Assembly: GCA_035640155.1 (NCBI GenBank) | Contig: DASQWR010000114.1 | Coordinates: 1-13,649, forward strand | Direction of reading: 5' to 3' | DNA: 13,649 nucleotides | Origin: JALYQB01 sp035640155 | GTDB taxonomy: Bacteria; Actinomycetota; Actinomycetes; Mycobacteriales; Pseudonocardiaceae | Shown: in pieces, positions 11,601 to 13,649 of the stretch | Numbering within the stretch: the first letter of the stretch is position 1 | Layout: every line of letters starts with the position of its first letter | Translations under genes and position numbers: made by a program | Notes under the pieces: generated by a model | What the model was told of the DNA's origin: nothing | What the model saw: the letters and a program-made list of their open reading frames with translations, nothing else | Database searches by the model: none

Positions 11601-11861
11601 AACCAGCGTCGCGTCACGCTGAATCTTGATGAGGACGTCGTCGAGGCCCTGCAAGCCCTGGACGCCCGTAACTTGTCGGCGGCAGCGAACGACGCTCTGC
11701 GGCAGGCCGTTGCCGATCACGCTCATCGACGAGCGCTGCTGGCCTGGCTTGACGAGCTGGACGCCAAGTATGGGACCGCAACGCCCGAGGAAAGAACGGC
11801 GGCACGAGCGTTTGTCGATGCTCTCGAGCGTGGCGAGGAGCCTGGATCGAGCGCCGCGTGA
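11598..11861 (+). CDS. vapB: VapB-type antitoxin, ribbon-helix-helix
   Basis: The 87-residue protein starts at GTG 11598; earlier in-frame codons have no start fitting the family. Residues 4-38 (RRVTLNLDEDVVEALQAL, then NLSAAANDALRQAV) form a ribbon-helix-helix DNA-binding domain of the MetJ/Arc type. The remainder (ALLAWLDELDAKYGTATPEER, ending EEPGSSAA) is the acidic, flexible tail that would wrap the toxin. It should neutralise the downstream PIN ribonuclease and repress its own operon. The stop overlaps the toxin start as GTGA, the usual arrangement for coupled antitoxin-toxin genes. Confidence 0.85.
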   Translation: MNQRRVTLNLDEDVVEALQALDARNLSAAANDALRQAVADHAHRRALLAWLDELDAKYGTATPEERTAARAFVDALERGEEPGSSAA

Positions 11862-12289
11862 GTGTGCTGCTCGTGCTCGACGCCGCGACCTTCGACGTCC
11901 TCGACACCCCTCGAGGCCGTCAGCTCCGAATTCTGATGCGAGAGATACTCAATGCTGGTGGTCGCGCACGTTGTGCGGTGATCACCCTTGCCGAGGTCTG
12001 CCGCCGAACCGCCCGAACTCGTCGCGTCGAGGCTTCGCTGGCGCGTGACCGGGGCGGTCATCGGATTCAGGTCGTGCCCACCGACGAGCGGTTTGCCAAG
12101 CTGGTTGGAGCGATCCTGCACGACACGGGGCACGGCAGTGACCGGATCGCCGATGCGCACGTCGTAGCCGCTTGTACGGCGTCGGACACGGCGGTCGTGT
12201 TTACCTCTGACCCCGACGACATCGCGGCACTCGCGACCGCGGTGCCCGGGACACGGATCATCATCCGTGACCCGGCTGCCCCTCTCTGA
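11858..12289 (+). CDS. vapC: VapC-type PIN-domain toxin
   Basis: The 143-residue product starts at GTG 11858, four bases inside the antitoxin gene. PIN-domain acidic residues are present in order: D8 in LLVLDAATF, E46 in VITLAEVCRR, D99 in RIADAHVVAAC and D118/D120 in VFTSDPDDI. Together they can bind Mg2+ or Mn2+ and cleave RNA. VapC toxins usually cut tRNA or the sarcin-ricin loop of 23S rRNA; the target here cannot be read. The strand-helix order and length fit full-length VapC with no sign of decay. An Arg-rich stretch (RRTARTRRVEASLARDR, 49-65) may help bind RNA. It converges on the FAD oxidoreductase gene. Confidence 0.85.
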   Translation: MSVLLVLDAATFDVLDTPRGRQLRILMREILNAGGRARCAVITLAEVCRRTARTRRVEASLARDRGGHRIQVVPTDERFAKLVGAILHDTGHGSDRIADAHVVAACTASDTAVVFTSDPDDIAALATAVPGTRIIIRDPAAPL

Positions 12290-12302
12290 CCGGCCAACCA
12301 AC

Positions 12303-12353
12303 GTGCCGCGGCACAGACGTGCTGCTCGTCGACCGCCGTTGCCGCGGCGCGGC
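12303..12353. terminator. GC-rich inverted repeats between convergent vapC and FAD oxidoreductase
   Basis: GTGCCGCGGCAC (12303-12314) is a perfect 12-bp palindrome, and its core GCCGCGGC recurs at 12341-12348. The two cores can also pair with each other over a 28-nt loop. The position between two converging genes fits termination in both directions. Confidence 0.45.
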
Positions 12354-12372
12354 TGACCGTGCTACGCAACGG

Positions 12373-13647
12373 CTACATCGTCGGCGGGATGTTCACGTTG
12401 TGCCGGAAGACGTTCTGGGGATCGTAGACAGCCTTGATCCGAGCCAGCCGATCGTACTTCTCGGCACCGTAGGAGGCGCGGATCCGATCCTCCTCGAACT
12501 CCACCATGTTGTTGATGTAACCGCCGATGCCGAGTGAGTACGGCTGCAGCGCGTCCCACAACCCGCGGACCCACTCCCGGTCCTTGACCCAGGTGTTCAT
12601 GTCGTGCGCCATCCCGACCAGCGTCAGGGCATAGCGGGGGGAGCGGCCACCGCCGTAGGCCGTGGCGTCCTCGGCGACCTCCGAGTACGCCTCGTCCAGC
12701 CGGAAACACATGACAATCGACAGCGGCGAGGCGCGCTTCGGGAGGTGCTCGGTGAGCACCGCGATCACATCATCGGTCAGATCGGGCAGCTGGGTGCCCT
12801 TCTCGTAGTCGAGTTGGCCCCACGCGGTTGCCTCGTCCTGCATCTGCTGCAGCGCGGTGTAGGGGATGGGCGAGACGAACTCGAACAGCGGCGGCAGTGC
12901 GGTGCGGATCCGCTCAGCCTGCTCGGCGTGCTCGTCGGCCGACCCGAACCCGGTCAGCAGCAACGCGAACCCGGGCACGAACCGGTGCTGCTGGGGCACG
13001 AACGGCGCGGGCGGCGCGTTCAGTGCGGCGATCATTGCGTTGAACTCGTGGGGCAGCGTGGCGACGGTATTGCGGATCAGCCGCAGCGCCTCGGTACCGC
13101 GGTCGGCCTCCCAGAAGAAGAGGCCGAAGTGCACGATCGGGCCGACCGGGTGCAGTGCGAACTCGAAGGTGGTGACCACCCCGAAGTTCCCGCCGCCGCC
13201 ACGCAGCGCCCAGAACAGGTCCGGGTGCTCGTCCTCGCTGGCCCACACCACCGCGCCATCGGCGGTGACCACCTCGGCGCCGGTCAGGTTGTCAGTCGCC
13301 AGCCCGTGCTTGCGGGTCAGCCATCCCATCCCGCCACCGAGGGTCAGCCCGCCGACCCCGGTGTGGCTGACATGGCCGCCGGGGGTGGCCAGGGCGTGCT
13401 CCTGCGTTGCCGCGTCCATGTCGGAGAGCAGCGCACCCCCGCCGACTCGGGCTCGCCGGGCCTCGGGGTCGACGCTGACGGAGTTCATCCGGCTAAGGTT
13501 GATCATGAGTCCCCCGTCGCCGACGGCTGATCCGGAGGTGTTGTGCGCACCGCCTCGGACCGATATCTCCAGCTCCTCCTGGCGGGCGTAGGCGACTGCG
13601 GCGACGACGTCTGCCGGGCTGGTGCACATCACGACGACAGCCGGGCG
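12373..13647 (-). CDS. FAD-binding oxidoreductase, berberine-bridge-like (5' end cut by window)
   Basis: The gene reads right to left and continues past the right edge; 424 residues are visible. The earliest visible segment, RPAVVV then TSPADVVAAVAYAR, leads into the PCMH-type FAD domain. VRGGAHNTSG carries the His that binds FAD covalently. GGHVSHTGVGGLTLGGGMGWL contains the flavin loop, and the position occupied by a second, Cys linkage in bicovalent members is His here. WALRGGGGNFGVVTTFEF marks the end of the FAD domain. The C-terminal BBE motif is YDPQNVFRHNVNIPP. A substrate-binding domain lies between. Such enzymes oxidise sugars, alkaloid-like rings or phenols with O2; the substrate is unknown. 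A GTG at 13632 is in frame, but codons upstream continue the family sequence, so the true start is outside the window. Confidence 0.9.
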   Translation of the reverse strand, partial: RPAVVVMCTSPADVVAAVAYARQEELEISVRGGAHNTSGSAVGDGGLMINLSRMNSVSVDPEARRARVGGGALLSDMDAATQEHALATPGGHVSHTGVGGLTLGGGMGWLTRKHGLATDNLTGAEVVTADGAVVWASEDEHPDLFWALRGGGGNFGVVTTFEFALHPVGPIVHFGLFFWEADRGTEALRLIRNTVATLPHEFNAMIAALNAPPAPFVPQQHRFVPGFALLLTGFGSADEHAEQAERIRTALPPLFEFVSPIPYTALQQMQDEATAWGQLDYEKGTQLPDLTDDVIAVLTEHLPKRASPLSIVMCFRLDEAYSEVAEDATAYGGGRSPRYALTLVGMAHDMNTWVKDREWVRGLWDALQPYSLGIGGYINNMVEFEEDRIRASYGAEKYDRLARIKAVYDPQNVFRHNVNIPPTM

Positions 13648-13649
13648 GC

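Noticed and set aside
12604..13530. A 308-codon plus-strand frame opposite the FAD oxidoreductase
   Set aside because: Composition is that of an antisense shadow, and the opposite strand has complete BBE-family motifs.
1..13649. CRISPR array, transposase or phage genes
   Set aside because: No regularly spaced repeats with unique spacers were seen, and no protein carries recombinase, transposase or phage structural motifs.

Overview
The window is GC-rich and reads as the chromosome of a high-GC actinomycete. Protein sequences, dense start/stop overlaps and the order glycyl-tRNA synthetase tail - dGTPase (dgt) - DNA primase (dnaG) resemble mycobacteria and the Pseudonocardiaceae. I infer Pseudonocardia or a close relative, but the genus cannot be fixed from sequence reading alone.

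Layout. (1) Positions 1-2640, plus strand: the last codons of glyS, a very short XdhC-like protein, a membrane-anchored YdcF/DUF218 protein, dgt, and a 66-residue ORF that looks like the amputated N-terminus of an arabinosyltransferase/ZomB-like membrane glycosyltransferase. (2) 2640-4690: an unlisted 47-residue basic protein on the minus strand, a hairpin-rich divergent gap, a CMD/AhpD-like protein (plus) and an ECF41-type sigma factor with a fused SnoaL-like tail (minus). The last two converge, and their coding ends overlap inside a hairpin. A sequence matching the published ECF41 promoter lies just upstream of the CMD gene. (3) 4690-7970: dnaG, an unknown 180-residue protein and trans-aconitate methyltransferase (tam) form one plus-strand unit that ends in a strong inverted repeat. 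(4) 7980-8440: a 58-residue YtxH-like protein (minus) and tRNA-Asn(GUU) (plus) flank a palindromic intergenic region. (5) 8560-11540: a cupin (minus), a small hydrophobic protein (minus), then a coupled plus-strand pair: a tandem DUF1990-like protein and an MSMEG_6728-family protein. (6) 11590-12290: a VapBC-type toxin-antitoxin pair. (7) 12373 to the end: a minus-strand berberine-bridge-like FAD oxidoreductase cut by the window edge.

Functionally, the left half holds replication and dNTP housekeeping genes (dgt, dnaG) interrupted by a self-contained sigma-factor/target-gene module. The right half is accessory material: detoxification-type oxidoreductase, cupin, toxin-antitoxin and uncharacterised pairs. 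I see no transposase, integrase, phage gene or CRISPR array. The strongest candidates for something under-described are the ECF41-CMD module with its overlapping convergent ends, the in-frame GPWV repeat inside dgt, the miniature XdhC, and the DUF1990-like/MSMEG_6728 pair.
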